Origin: a virus
DNA: 64,000 bases
IMG/VR virus record: IMGVR_UViG_3300050120_000230
Location: 86,325-150,324 of that record
Direction: 5' to 3' (one strand)
Shown here: in pieces, positions 17,406-25,582 of the stretch
Position numbering within the stretch: the first letter of the stretch is position 1
How the letters are laid out: every line of letters begins with the position of its first letter
Notes under the pieces: model-generated
The model's database searches: none
What the model saw: only the letters and a program-made list of their open reading frames with translations
Told to the model about the DNA's origin: nothing
Made by a program: the position numbers and the translations under genes

Positions 17406-17765
17406 ATGCAAGTCCACATCAAGAAGATGAACCGGGTGATCGAAACCACCGACGACCGTGGTGGCCTCGGCAAGACCATCGGCTTCTACGAAATGAAGTC
17501 GGAAGCTGAAGCGGTGGCAAAAGGTCGTGGCTGGTACGGCGGCGATGCTCGCCTGATCTCGACCCGCATCCTGCAAGTGGTGGAAATCGTGGACGGCTCA
17601 CCGGTCGCCAAGAATTACGTGCTGGACAACACCTTCTCCGACCCGGTGGCTCTGGAAGTCGATCTGGTGCAGGACGCCCGAGACAAGCTCGAAGCCGTCC
17701 AAGCGAAGGCCAAGAGCACGTTCACGGCTGAAGAACTCGCCATGCTGAAGCTCAATTTGCCCTAA
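17406..17765 (+). CDS. Unknown protein, 119 aa
   Basis: Not recognised. A mixed alpha/beta protein with a charged C-terminal helix. It is preceded by a good purine-rich ribosome-binding site (GCGGAGG) and an early-type promoter, suggesting expression soon after infection. It converges with the methyltransferase gene across a strong hairpin. Confidence 0.55.
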   Translation: MQVHIKKMNRVIETTDDRGGLGKTIGFYEMKSEAEAVAKGRGWYGGDARLISTRILQVVEIVDGSPVAKNYVLDNTFSDPVALEVDLVQDARDKLEAVQAKAKSTFTAEELAMLKLNLP

Positions 17766-17781
17766 CACATATAGGAAACAG

Positions 17782-17821
17782 CAGTTTTCTATGCACGTTC
17801 CAGCGACGTGTATAGAAACTG
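17782..17821. terminator. Long hairpin between convergent genes
   Basis: A near-perfect inverted repeat of about 16 bp with one bulged T (CAGTT.TCTATGCACGT pairing with ACGTGTATAGAAACTG). There is no clear T tract, so it could end transcription in both directions weakly or be an RNA-processing site. Confidence 0.5.
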
Positions 17822-17823
17822 GC

Positions 17824-18432
17824 TCAAATCCACGCCAATGTGGCTTCGCCCTTATAGTCGTGGTCCCAGACGAACCACGCGAAGGCGATCATCCCAGAGT
17901 TCTTCATTTTCTCACCGTTCCGCGTCATCGATAGACGCTTGGAGAACACATAGACGCGTTTGAGCGGTGTGCTCTCGAACATTTTCTTTCGCCTGCCGCC
18001 CTCAAGAAATTGCAGCTTGCAGAGCATGGCTACCTTGCCCGTGGTGAGTAGCAGCGATTGATAGATAAACTCTTCGGCCAGTTTGAACGGAGGATTCGTG
18101 ATGATGTTCGCCGGGCGCTCACGCTCGTTATAAGTTTCGATCTCATTCAGGAAGTTCTTGTCTCCCACGCCGTAGCCCCGATAGTTCAAATCGGTAGCTC
18201 TGATCTCGTGGCCATGCGCTTCGAGCACCTTGCAGATGGCGCCGTCGCCGCAAGCAGGTTCCCAGATCAATCCTTCAAAAGTTTCGTGGGCCAGTAACGC
18301 TTCTGTCGCCTCGGGAGGCGTGGGGTAGAAATCGTCATCTGGCCGCCCGGCCGAAGTGCCTACTAGGCTCTGCGCGCGCTTGAGTTTGGGATCAATAGGA
18401 GTGTCGGGGAAAAAGATAAGGGGTTCGCTCAT
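17824..18432 (-). CDS. DNA adenine methyltransferase-like protein
   Basis: A 202-residue class I SAM-dependent methyltransferase: DDFYPTPPEAT near residue 33, motif I WEPACGDGAIC near 57-67, and motif IV NPPF near 111, the catalytic motif of amino (N6-adenine or N4-cytosine) DNA methyltransferases. No separate target-recognition domain is visible, so specificity is unknown. It could modify phage DNA against host restriction. The minus-strand late promoter lies 8 bases upstream of the ATG, so the mRNA would be leaderless or nearly so. Confidence 0.8.
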   Translation of the reverse strand: MSEPLIFFPDTPIDPKLKRAQSLVGTSAGRPDDDFYPTPPEATEALLAHETFEGLIWEPACGDGAICKVLEAHGHEIRATDLNYRGYGVGDKNFLNEIETYNERERPANIITNPPFKLAEEFIYQSLLLTTGKVAMLCKLQFLEGGRRKKMFESTPLKRVYVFSKRLSMTRNGEKMKNSGMIAFAWFVWDHDYKGEATLAWI

Positions 18433-18440
18433 TGCGAAGG

Positions 18441-18448
18441 TATTTAGT
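18441..18448 (-). promoter_or_regulatory. Late promoter ACTAAATA
   Basis: Minus-strand element ending 8 bases before the methyltransferase ATG. Confidence 0.5.
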
Positions 18449-18469
18449 ACGGACTTTACTCATCCTGAG

Positions 18470-18643
18470 TTAGGTGAAGTCAACGACTATTTCGGTGGTT
18501 TTCCACCAATGAAGTTCTAAGGCTGCGCGTGGCACCCCTGCGACCATGAGGGCTGCTTCCGCGTTTTCCGTGGCGCTTCGAAGAGGGTTCAATAGTTCTA
18601 CTTGCATCTGAGCGAATTGATGGGGGCTGACCACGCGCAACAT
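18470..18643 (-). CDS. Small protein, 57 aa, downstream of glycosyltransferase
   Basis: An open frame from an ATG directly abutting the stop of the TPR-glycosyltransferase gene (TGAATG), ending TAA. The product runs from MLRVVSPHQFAQMQ to EIVVDFT and contains LHWW near the end. Adjacency and the ribosome-binding-site-like GAAAAAG suggest translational coupling. No family was recognised. Confidence 0.45.
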   Translation of the reverse strand: MLRVVSPHQFAQMQVELLNPLRSATENAEAALMVAGVPRAALELHWWKTTEIVVDFT

Positions 18644-20185
18644 TCACTTTTTCTCCGTAATGAGTTGCTTCAGCCGTTCTTCAACTCTTTCGAGCACACT
18701 AGACCAGTTTCGTGGTTCTTCCTGATGGAAGATTTCCACAGTCGGATACCAAGGACTATCGGTGCGATCTTTCAGCCAGCGCCAGCATCCATCAAATCGT
18801 GAAAGCAACCACGTCGGTTTGCCAAGGGCTGCTGCGAGGTGAGCCGTGGACGTATCGACAGCGATCACCAGATCGAGTTGAGAGATGACCGCTGCCGTAT
18901 CCAGAAAATCGAAATCCGGTTCGAGGACTTGATGTGGATAAAGTTCTGGCGGCAAGGCAGTTAGATGATCTGTTGCACGGTCACCAAATTGTAGACTGAA
19001 AAAATCTGCATCTAGTTCCAGTAGGCCGACGAACCACATGAGTTCAATGGATCGCCGATTATCGATGAGTTTCATCTCGTGGGCGTCACGAGATTGGCCC
19101 GCCCAGACGATGCCAACTTTGAGTCGGGAACCTTTGATTTTGCGAGTTTGTATAAGTTCATCGGGCACCGTCAAATAGGGAACGGTTGCTGGAATCGTTT
19201 CCAATATAGTGCCTAGCAACATCGGCGCGTTCAGCATCGGGCATTCGAAATCATAGTCCAGATCATCCCGACTATCGACCACCGGAACACCGAGTGCGTC
19301 GAACAAACGAAGCAATGGTGTAGGCACAAGAATTGTGAGTTCTAGACCGGCGGCCACCAACAACGGTGCGAAGCGCACGAATTGAATGCTGTCCCCGAAA
19401 CCTTGTTCATGGCAAAACAGAACACGTTTGCCGATCCCGTCTTCCAAATTGGTGAGGATTGGTTTTTGGAACTTGGCTACATCCGGCTTTGCCATGGGGC
19501 AGTCCCAGCGCCGCCCATAGAGCCGCCACCCTGTCGAATAGTCTCCGAGCTTCAGACGTAGTGTGGCTCGATTGAAATCCATCTCTGGACTGTCTACTGG
19601 TGAATCCGCCGCAAGCGCATCGAACGCCTCCAACGCCTCGTCCTCTCGGCCGATATCGCTGAGCGTGACGGCTCGGTTCAAGCGGGTTCGAATACGACCA
19701 GCGTTGTCATCACCGTTAAGGGCCAAGGCACGGTCGTAGAGGGCCAAAGCGTTCTCATGCTGGCTCAGGCGGCGATAGACGTTAGCGAGGTTCATAGCGG
19801 CCTCCCAGTGCGCTGGATCGGCATCCAGAGCTTGCAGGAGAGCATCGCGTGCGTCGTCGTGTCGATTTAGAGCAGTGAACACATTTGCTGCGTTGAAGCA
19901 GAGGTTGGCGTCTGCTGAAAAATCTTTCAGACCGTTCAGGGCATAGGTGAGCGCGTGATCGGCTGCCTTTGCTTCTAGGAACCCGACACAGGCATTGGAG
20001 AACCAATCCGCACGAGGTTGCACAAGACTGCTTGCCATGAGCAAAGTGTCTGCTTCGTCAAATCGCCCCAGCGCGATGAGCGATAGGCCGGTGACGTGCA
20101 TGATCTCGGCGGACTGAGCGCCCACTTGCAGAACATCGAGATGTTCGCCTGCAAAATATTTCGTCCAAACGTCTTCCGGGTTCAT
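18644..20185 (-). CDS. TPR-repeat / glycosyltransferase fusion
   Basis: A 513-residue protein. The N-terminal half (about 30-220) holds degenerate tetratricopeptide repeats, such as AAMNLANVYRRLSQHENALALYDRALAL. The C-terminal half (about 250-500) resembles GT-B glycosyltransferases of the heptosyltransferase/SPINDLY kind: FCHEQGFGDSIQFVRF, VGIVWAGQ, then AVDTSTAHLAAALGKPTWLL and a DSPWYP ending. It may glycosylate virion proteins or host surface sugars. A ribosome-binding-like GAAAG precedes the ATG. It is divergent from the ART-like gene at 20231. Confidence 0.75.
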   Translation of the reverse strand: MNPEDVWTKYFAGEHLDVLQVGAQSAEIMHVTGLSLIALGRFDEADTLLMASSLVQPRADWFSNACVGFLEAKAADHALTYALNGLKDFSADANLCFNAANVFTALNRHDDARDALLQALDADPAHWEAAMNLANVYRRLSQHENALALYDRALALNGDDNAGRIRTRLNRAVTLSDIGREDEALEAFDALAADSPVDSPEMDFNRATLRLKLGDYSTGWRLYGRRWDCPMAKPDVAKFQKPILTNLEDGIGKRVLFCHEQGFGDSIQFVRFAPLLVAAGLELTILVPTPLLRLFDALGVPVVDSRDDLDYDFECPMLNAPMLLGTILETIPATVPYLTVPDELIQTRKIKGSRLKVGIVWAGQSRDAHEMKLIDNRRSIELMWFVGLLELDADFFSLQFGDRATDHLTALPPELYPHQVLEPDFDFLDTAAVISQLDLVIAVDTSTAHLAAALGKPTWLLSRFDGCWRWLKDRTDSPWYPTVEIFHQEEPRNWSSVLERVEERLKQLITEKK

Positions 20186-20217
20186 CTTTCAAGTATAAAC
20201 CGCCCGCCCTTCCTCAC

Positions 20218-20225
20218 GCTAAATA
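20218..20225 (+). promoter_or_regulatory. Late promoter GCTAAATA (leaderless)
   Basis: Ends 5 bases before the ATG at 20231, placing the predicted transcription start on the A of the ATG. Confidence 0.65.
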
Positions 20226-20230
20226 TATCA

Positions 20231-21280
20231 ATGCGATACCGTGAAATCATTGGCGAACATGCCCCGACCATCGCAGATGCGACAAAGAAGAACGGCATTG
20301 ATCGGAAGATCGCGAATAAGATGGTAGACCCCAAGGGGTATTTTCATCCCAAGGCGCCCATCTCTGAGCGAGATAATCTGTCGGCGTGGTTTTCTGGTTC
20401 GAAAGTTGTTGACGAACACGGTCAACCCAAACGAATGTATCACGGTAGTAACACCGCGTTCTCGTCATTCGACCCCGATAAAGCAAATCCCAATTCACTC
20501 GTCGGGCCGGGATTTTATTTCACGTCGAGTCCAGAAGTTGCCGGAGGAACCGGTGGCGCCCAGAACGATGAAGAGCTACGAGCGAAAGCCGCCTTCAATC
20601 AGGCAGGCTACGCTTTTCAAGGCACCAAGTTTGAAATCGCCCCGCTGACACCTCGTCAAATCGAACACTTCCGCCGTATCTTCAACAGCAAGCAGGTTGA
20701 GCACGACTGGCGAAACGATATCGGCTCTCGCGAAAGCTGGCAACGAGCCGACAAAGCGTTCGATCAAGGACCCGAGGCCCTTGCAAAATGGATCGCGAAC
20801 GAAGCTCCGCAGTGGGTCAAAGATCGCATGAAATTGCAACCCGTCCAAACGACTACGCCGACCGTGTATCCGGTTTATCTTTCGATCAAGCACCCGTTCG
20901 AAATGGACCTACGCCTCAACCCGGAAGAGGCACAGGAAATGCGTCGCCATATGTGGGAAGCTTCGAAAGAGTTTTTCGAAGGCGGCGAGCATGGTGAGAC
21001 ATTTGAGAACGCGACCGGCGGCTATCGTGGCACGAAGCGCGATACCTACGCCGGGGATGTCTGGGAATGGATGTTGAAGCGAGTTTTCAGTAGTGATCGT
21101 GGCCGGGCTACGGCGACCCTAAAGCGCATGGGTTATGACGGTATCCATCACACCGGCGGCCGAAACATCGGCACCATGGGCGAACACGACGTGTGGGTGG
21201 CTTTCTATCCCAATCAAATCAAGTCGGTCTTCGCCCAGAAGTTCGATGCCGACAGCCACGACATCGGAGAATCACGCTAG
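20231..21280 (+). CDS. ADP-ribosyltransferase-like (ART-PolyVal type) effector
   Basis: A 349-residue protein. MYHGSNTAFSSFDPDK followed by LVGPGFYFTSSPEVA (about residues 67-105) is the typical start of ART-fold domains found in polyvalent proteins, which carry H-G-S and Y-F-T-S signatures for NAD binding. Near the C-terminus the protein has YDGIHHTGG and DVWVAFYPNQIKSVF, also typical of this fold. The N-terminus MRYREIIGEH is like T4 capsid-targeting sequences. It is the leading candidate for a packaged and injected host-modifying enzyme, by analogy with T4 Alt. Target unknown. Confidence 0.7.
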   Translation: MRYREIIGEHAPTIADATKKNGIDRKIANKMVDPKGYFHPKAPISERDNLSAWFSGSKVVDEHGQPKRMYHGSNTAFSSFDPDKANPNSLVGPGFYFTSSPEVAGGTGGAQNDEELRAKAAFNQAGYAFQGTKFEIAPLTPRQIEHFRRIFNSKQVEHDWRNDIGSRESWQRADKAFDQGPEALAKWIANEAPQWVKDRMKLQPVQTTTPTVYPVYLSIKHPFEMDLRLNPEEAQEMRRHMWEASKEFFEGGEHGETFENATGGYRGTKRDTYAGDVWEWMLKRVFSSDRGRATATLKRMGYDGIHHTGGRNIGTMGEHDVWVAFYPNQIKSVFAQKFDADSHDIGESR

Positions 21281-21281
21281 A

Positions 21282-21755
21282 TCATTTCGGTTTCTTGAGG
21301 TTAGCAACAGCTATCGCTAAACTAGATGGGTGAAACTTGGGGACCGACAAAGTTAGCTTTGCCTTCTCATCAGCAGCAAGGAAGACATGATGACTTCCAA
21401 ACAAATATTTCCCCACAGGATTGCTTCTGAAATGGCGATGCGTGGCCACTTCTAATACAACGATCTCATCGTCATACTCGATGTAGTAAACCCTGATATC
21501 GTTGCTGTGGAGATCGGGCAGGATAGTCAGGTGCTTTAGACCATGATCCAGTCTCAAGAAATCTTTCGATGGATCGCTGTTTCCATATTGATAGATAGGA
21601 AGAGAGTTTGCGGTGGTTACGTTCTCACGCAACTCTGCTAACGCCAGTTTGATCTCGGTTTTGAAGCGAGTAAGCGACTTGTCGATGTGGAAAGTTGTCG
21701 CGTGACGGAAACCAAGTTTCTTCTTCGCAATCGTTTCTGTAGTCTTACGCAGCAT
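21282..21755 (-). CDS. Unknown protein, 157 aa
   Basis: Not confidently recognised. The middle (LPDLHSNDIRVYYIEYDDEIVVLEVATH) has the look of a RelE-like beta sheet, and the N-terminus is basic, but no catalytic set is obvious. It converges tail-to-tail with the ART gene with almost no gap. It has no late promoter. Confidence 0.5.
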   Translation of the reverse strand: MLRKTTETIAKKKLGFRHATTFHIDKSLTRFKTEIKLALAELRENVTTANSLPIYQYGNSDPSKDFLRLDHGLKHLTILPDLHSNDIRVYYIEYDDEIVVLEVATHRHFRSNPVGKYLFGSHHVFLAADEKAKLTLSVPKFHPSSLAIAVANLKKPK

Positions 21756-21795
21756 GATACGCGCATAGTCCTAGAAAATATACTCAGAGTCTATT

Positions 21796-22077
21796 TCAAT
21801 CGAAATACTTATCCAAAAACGCACTATATTCACTAGGCGTCATGCTAGTAACATCTGTTCCACGATCCACATCAGCAATATTTGCTTTTGCAATAAGATC
21901 AGACACTTTTCTAGAAGAGTCGAATACCAAAGTATCTAGTATGGGAGTGAAATCGATTGGAATACTAAAGACACCAAACAAGTTTGAGGTGTCCGTTTGC
22001 GGCATAGAAAATTGCAGTTGGCCATCGAAGGCTAACGTGGAGGTCAAAAAATCCATAGGTGCCTTGGTAGTCTCCAT
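21796..22077 (-). CDS. Unknown protein, 93 aa, late
   Basis: A short protein of no recognised family. The late promoter ends 5 bases before its ATG, so the mRNA should be leaderless. This strengthens the case that it is a real gene. Confidence 0.5.
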   Translation of the reverse strand: METTKAPMDFLTSTLAFDGQLQFSMPQTDTSNLFGVFSIPIDFTPILDTLVFDSSRKVSDLIAKANIADVDRGTDVTSMTPSEYSAFLDKYFD

Positions 22078-22082
22078 CTGAG

Positions 22083-22090
22083 TATTTATG
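22083..22090 (-). promoter_or_regulatory. Late promoter CATAAATA (leaderless)
   Basis: Minus-strand element 5 bases ahead of the ATG at 22077. Confidence 0.6.
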
Positions 22091-22118
22091 CGCGCTATCG
22101 GATGATGTTGTCTATAAG

Positions 22119-22146
22119 AAAAGGCCCCGAGGTTCGGGGCCTTTTC
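22119..22146. terminator. Bidirectional terminator
   Basis: A perfect AAAAGGCCCC/GGGGCCTTTT inverted repeat with a 7-8 base loop. It ends the minus-strand fibre operon. Confidence 0.85.
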
Positions 22147-22155
22147 CTAGTTCAT

Positions 22156-22386
22156 TTACTCGTCGTTGACGAAGACGCCGGTGACTTTCACCGATACGAT
22201 GGCCGTCAGTGGAATGTAGAGTCGGGGCGCCGTATCCGGCATGTTCGAGAAGATCAGCAGGCCGTTGTCCAGAACTTCGGCCATTCCAGCGCCGAGATAG
22301 GTAGTTCCATCCACGCACACGATGTCGTAGGTATCAGTGGGATTGTCTGAAGCATAAGTGCTCAGAGCCGTAGTAACATTCGACAT
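22156..22386 (-). CDS. Small beta-rich protein, 76 aa
   Basis: Not recognised. The segment YDIVCVDGTTYLGAGMAEVL...RLYIPLTAIVSVKV has the strand pattern of small Sm/SH3-like barrels, as does the gene at 31701, but similarity is weak. A good ribosome-binding site (AAAGGAC) precedes the ATG. It lies downstream of the inverted fibre cassette. Confidence 0.5.
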   Translation of the reverse strand: MSNVTTALSTYASDNPTDTYDIVCVDGTTYLGAGMAEVLDNGLLIFSNMPDTAPRLYIPLTAIVSVKVTGVFVNDE

Positions 22387-22445
22387 ATCAAAAGTCCTTT
22401 ACTCGGTTAATACCGTAACTTTGTCTCAAAGCAAGACGATAGTCA

Positions 22446-22477
22446 AAAAGAAACGCCCCCAAGTTTCCTTGAGGGCG
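22446..22477 (-). terminator. Terminator after minus-strand fibre genes
   Basis: A 10-bp CGCCCTCAAG/CTTGGGGGCG stem (one G-T pair) with a GAAA-type loop and a T-rich tail on the minus strand. Confidence 0.8.
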
Positions 22478-22502
22478 CCCTTTATTCATTGACGAACTTG
22501 GA

Positions 22503-23585
22503 TTAGGCCCAAGTAATCGTGATCTTCGCCGCACCTTGTGTCGGGCTACCGGTGTAGTAGACCAGAACGTCGGTGTCTTCGGCTGAATCGAACTGATAGA
22601 CCGGATACACGACGTAAACGCCGAGTGTTTGCAGGTCCACTTCGGAGTTGTCCAGCAGACGGGAGTTGTTGGCCGCATCACCAATGGTGATATCGGCGCT
22701 GCCGTCGAACACGGTCGTAACTTCGATGCTCACTTCAACGACGCGTGTGCCGTTGCCAACCGTGCCAACCAGATCATCGCCGTCACCAACGAAGTTGCTG
22801 TTGCTGATCGGAATGGATTGGGTCAGGGCGTCGGTGCGTGCCGAAGCTTGCGTCGCGATGCACTGCCATGCAGAACCAGTCCACAGGTAGTCAGCGAACT
22901 CACCCGTGCCAGCGTTAGCCGGATCACCGCTGGCGTCGAGGACGTGGGCGATGTCACCGACGTTCGGCACCAGAGCATCACGAGCCGTGATGTCAGCGAC
23001 GACACTGGTCTTGGAAGATTCACCGATAGCAGCGATGCTGGTGTCCAGCGTCGTGCCGATGTAGTGATAGACTTCGATGTAAACGCTGTCCGTGGCGACG
23101 CCAACAACGCCCGAACCGATAGTGGCGGTGATGCCCGAAGGAATCGTGCCAGTGAAGTTCAGGGTGCCGGAGACGTAGTCGAAGACGTATTCTTGGCCAG
23201 TCGTATCAGGGAAGATACGAGCAGCTTTGGCGCCGTTGGGATCACCGAGCCACACGCGGACGAGATAACCCGAACCGAAGGTGGTGGGGATGAAGTTCCC
23301 CATGCCAGCGCCCCAAGTCACGTTCGCCGGAGAAGTGGTGTCCATGACCAGTGCGATACGTGCAGCGCCGTAATACTTGTGCACGGTGGCCGTGGTCGAA
23401 CTCGGCGGAATGAGAGGAATGCTCGTGGTGTCCGATTGCGTCCACACGTTCGTGGCGTAAACGGGAAGCGGCGAGGAAACGGTTTCGTTGGAACCAGACT
23501 TCGTCAGCGAAGACGCGGTCTTGGAGGTTCCGAAGATCACCTTCTTCCAGAGGAAGTCCAGTTTTTCTGTGTCAGAAATGGTCAT
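22503..23585 (-). CDS. Tail fibre, short paralogue of 3197-7069
   Basis: A 360-residue protein. Residues 1-180 match the N-terminal domain of the 3197 gene (start MTISDTEKLDFLWKKVIFG; later RIFPDTTGQEYVFDY). The repeat shaft is missing and the protein passes straight into a C-terminal half related to the end of the 7082-9040 product (ARDAL...VGD block and beta-rich tip). It thus joins the head of one fibre to the tip of another. It follows the 23601 gene in the same operon. Confidence 0.75.
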   Translation of the reverse strand: MTISDTEKLDFLWKKVIFGTSKTASSLTKSGSNETVSSPLPVYATNVWTQSDTTSIPLIPPSSTTATVHKYYGAARIALVMDTTSPANVTWGAGMGNFIPTTFGSGYLVRVWLGDPNGAKAARIFPDTTGQEYVFDYVSGTLNFTGTIPSGITATIGSGVVGVATDSVYIEVYHYIGTTLDTSIAAIGESSKTSVVADITARDALVPNVGDIAHVLDASGDPANAGTGEFADYLWTGSAWQCIATQASARTDALTQSIPISNSNFVGDGDDLVGTVGNGTRVVEVSIEVTTVFDGSADITIGDAANNSRLLDNSEVDLQTLGVYVVYPVYQFDSAEDTDVLVYYTGSPTQGAAKITITWA

Positions 23586-23600
23586 TGGTCAATGCTCCCC

Positions 23601-25430
23601 TTAGTTCGTGAAGCTGAGAGCAGTGATCGACTGACCGGCATTCAAACGAATGCGGACGAGGATTTGATTGCCCGTTGCGGAGGTTGAAGAAGCGGTGCCG
23701 AAAGTCATCTGGAAGGTGCCCGAAGAACCGTTCATCACGGCGCCAGAAGCGCAACCAGCGGTCAATTCGCCAGCACCACCGGGAACGCCAGCGCCCGCGT
23801 AGGCGACAAAGGCGTTCCACCATGCACCACCAACTGCGTTCGGCGAGACGCCGGAGTTGTCGGAGACGCCCGGCAGGCCGATCCACACACCGGCGTAGGT
23901 GCCGGTGACGGTGATCTTGAACTGCGAGAGCGCGGTGCGGTTGAAGGAGAACGTCACATACTGTGCAGCGTCTTGACCCGAGAGGTTCGGACCAGCGGGC
24001 AGAAAGCCCGTGCTGTAGTTGGTCGTGTCGTTCTTGAGGGCGCCGCCGACGACCGTTGCATCCCAAGTGTGGATGGAAGCCGATTGGACCCAAGTGTTGG
24101 CTGCGAGGACCGGAGTGTTGCCCGTAGCTTGGCCGACGCGAACCGCGTTGCTGTTGCTCGGAGAAGAACCCAGACCAGTGACCGGGACGCTGAGTTCGTC
24201 AACGCGAGTGGTCGTGCCGTTCTTGACCAGAATGACGGAGGACGGAGAGGCAGTGCCACCCTGACCGTTGACGTTCGTGCCAGCCAGCGAAATCGTGCCC
24301 GAGTTGTGCACGTTCGAGGGGTTGACGCTGAGAGTCACCGTGGACATCGCCGTGGCCGTCGTGGTGTTTGCCGCGATGGGGGTGGAGATACCGACGTTGG
24401 CGTAGGTGAAGGTCTGCGTCGAAAGGATCGAGTTGGTTGCACCAATCGACAACGGCGAACCGTTGAAGTAGGTTTGACCAGCGAGGTTCGAAATCGAACC
24501 ACCGACCGTCAGGGTAGCGCCCGTGTTGTAGTGCGGGACGCTCGACGAGAAGGCGACGGTGCCGTTCGAGAGTTGGGCCACAGTCGGCGACGTGATCGCC
24601 GGAGTTGCGACCAAGTTGTCACGAACGAACGTGACGAGGTTCGTAGAACCAGCGGCCGTATCGGTGATCTTGGCGTTGTTGACGCCGAGTTGCGTTGCCG
24701 CGCCAGAAACCGAGACGTTGACCGATTTCCAGAAGCCCGGAGTAGCGACCGGATAATCTGCTTGGCCGGAGATAACGAGGCCGCCGTAGGTGCCGTTGTC
24801 TGCGATACCCGTCAGGGTGTGTGAACCAACCGAAGAGTTGTTGACCAGCAGCGAAAGCGTGCCGCTTTCACCCGGACCCATGTTCGTGAACGAGTTCGAG
24901 CTTGCGAGTGTCGTTGATGTGATACGCGTGACGGCCGTACCGGCAGTGGTGCCGGTGCTGGCGTTGTCTTGCGCGCCGGAAGCCAAAACAGGCGAAGAAC
25001 CAACCGAAGCGACGGTCAGTGCGTTTGCGTTCGGGAAGTTCGGCGGGGCGTTCGGGACGAGCTTGCCGAGGATTTCGTTGAGTTGGTCAACTGCTTCGGA
25101 AACCACGGTGCTGTTGGTCAGCGGGACCGCACCGGGGGACCAAGAACCGTCGCCGTAAGCAACGATGTCGCCAAGAATAAGGTGGAAACCATCTGCAACG
25201 CCTGCGTTTGAGATGGAGTTGCTCAGGCTCGAATCGAGCGCGTTAAGCTGCGAAAGGGTAACAACGTCGGTATTCGCGACGGCGGCTGCCGCGCGAATAG
25301 TGGTCAACGAGATACCATCGGCACTCCGCGCCTCGACAACCGATCCATTCACCTTAAGACGAGGACCAGCCTTGCCAAGTTGAAGATCGGGGCCAACGCC
25401 CGAAAGTCCGAAGTTTTTTGTGTCTGCCAT
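23601..25430 (-). CDS. Tail-fibre/adhesin-like protein (paralogue of 1256-3181)
   Basis: A 609-residue protein. The N-terminus (KNFGLSGVG...QLGKAG) matches the long coiled-coil fibre at 9149. From residue about 85 to the end it matches the 1256-3181 product. It therefore seems to be a hybrid of attachment domain and adhesin body. Ser/Thr/Asn/Gly-rich, no cysteine-rich or enzymatic motif. Two late promoters lie upstream at 25463 and 25537. Confidence 0.75.
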   Translation of the reverse strand: MADTKNFGLSGVGPDLQLGKAGPRLKVNGSVVEARSADGISLTTIRAAAAVANTDVVTLSQLNALDSSLSNSISNAGVADGFHLILGDIVAYGDGSWSPGAVPLTNSTVVSEAVDQLNEILGKLVPNAPPNFPNANALTVASVGSSPVLASGAQDNASTGTTAGTAVTRITSTTLASSNSFTNMGPGESGTLSLLVNNSSVGSHTLTGIADNGTYGGLVISGQADYPVATPGFWKSVNVSVSGAATQLGVNNAKITDTAAGSTNLVTFVRDNLVATPAITSPTVAQLSNGTVAFSSSVPHYNTGATLTVGGSISNLAGQTYFNGSPLSIGATNSILSTQTFTYANVGISTPIAANTTTATAMSTVTLSVNPSNVHNSGTISLAGTNVNGQGGTASPSSVILVKNGTTTRVDELSVPVTGLGSSPSNSNAVRVGQATGNTPVLAANTWVQSASIHTWDATVVGGALKNDTTNYSTGFLPAGPNLSGQDAAQYVTFSFNRTALSQFKITVTGTYAGVWIGLPGVSDNSGVSPNAVGGAWWNAFVAYAGAGVPGGAGELTAGCASGAVMNGSSGTFQMTFGTASSTSATGNQILVRIRLNAGQSITALSFTN

Positions 25431-25462
25431 TGTGTCTATCTCCGAAAGGGGACTCCTTTCGT

Positions 25463-25470
25463 TATTTAGA
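25463..25470 (-). promoter_or_regulatory. Late promoter TCTAAATA
   Basis: Minus-strand element 33 bases ahead of the fibre ATG at 25430. Confidence 0.6.
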
Positions 25471-25536
25471 TAGAACAGCGTAAGGATTCACATCCCCGAT
25501 TACTTCGAGAACGGACTCAGGCCAATGGTCTACTTT

Positions 25537-25544
25537 TATTTATA
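25537..25544 (-). promoter_or_regulatory. Late promoter TATAAATA (perfect)
   Basis: The exact T4 late octamer on the minus strand, just beyond the tmRNA terminator. Confidence 0.75.
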
Positions 25545-25550
25545 CAGGAG

Positions 25551-25582
25551 GAAAAAGAGTGGAGGGGAGCCGAAGCTCCCCC
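25551..25582 (-). terminator. Terminator of tmRNA gene
   Basis: GGGGAGC-TTCG-GCTCCCC on the minus strand followed by CTTTTTCC. Ends the tmRNA precursor. Confidence 0.8.
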
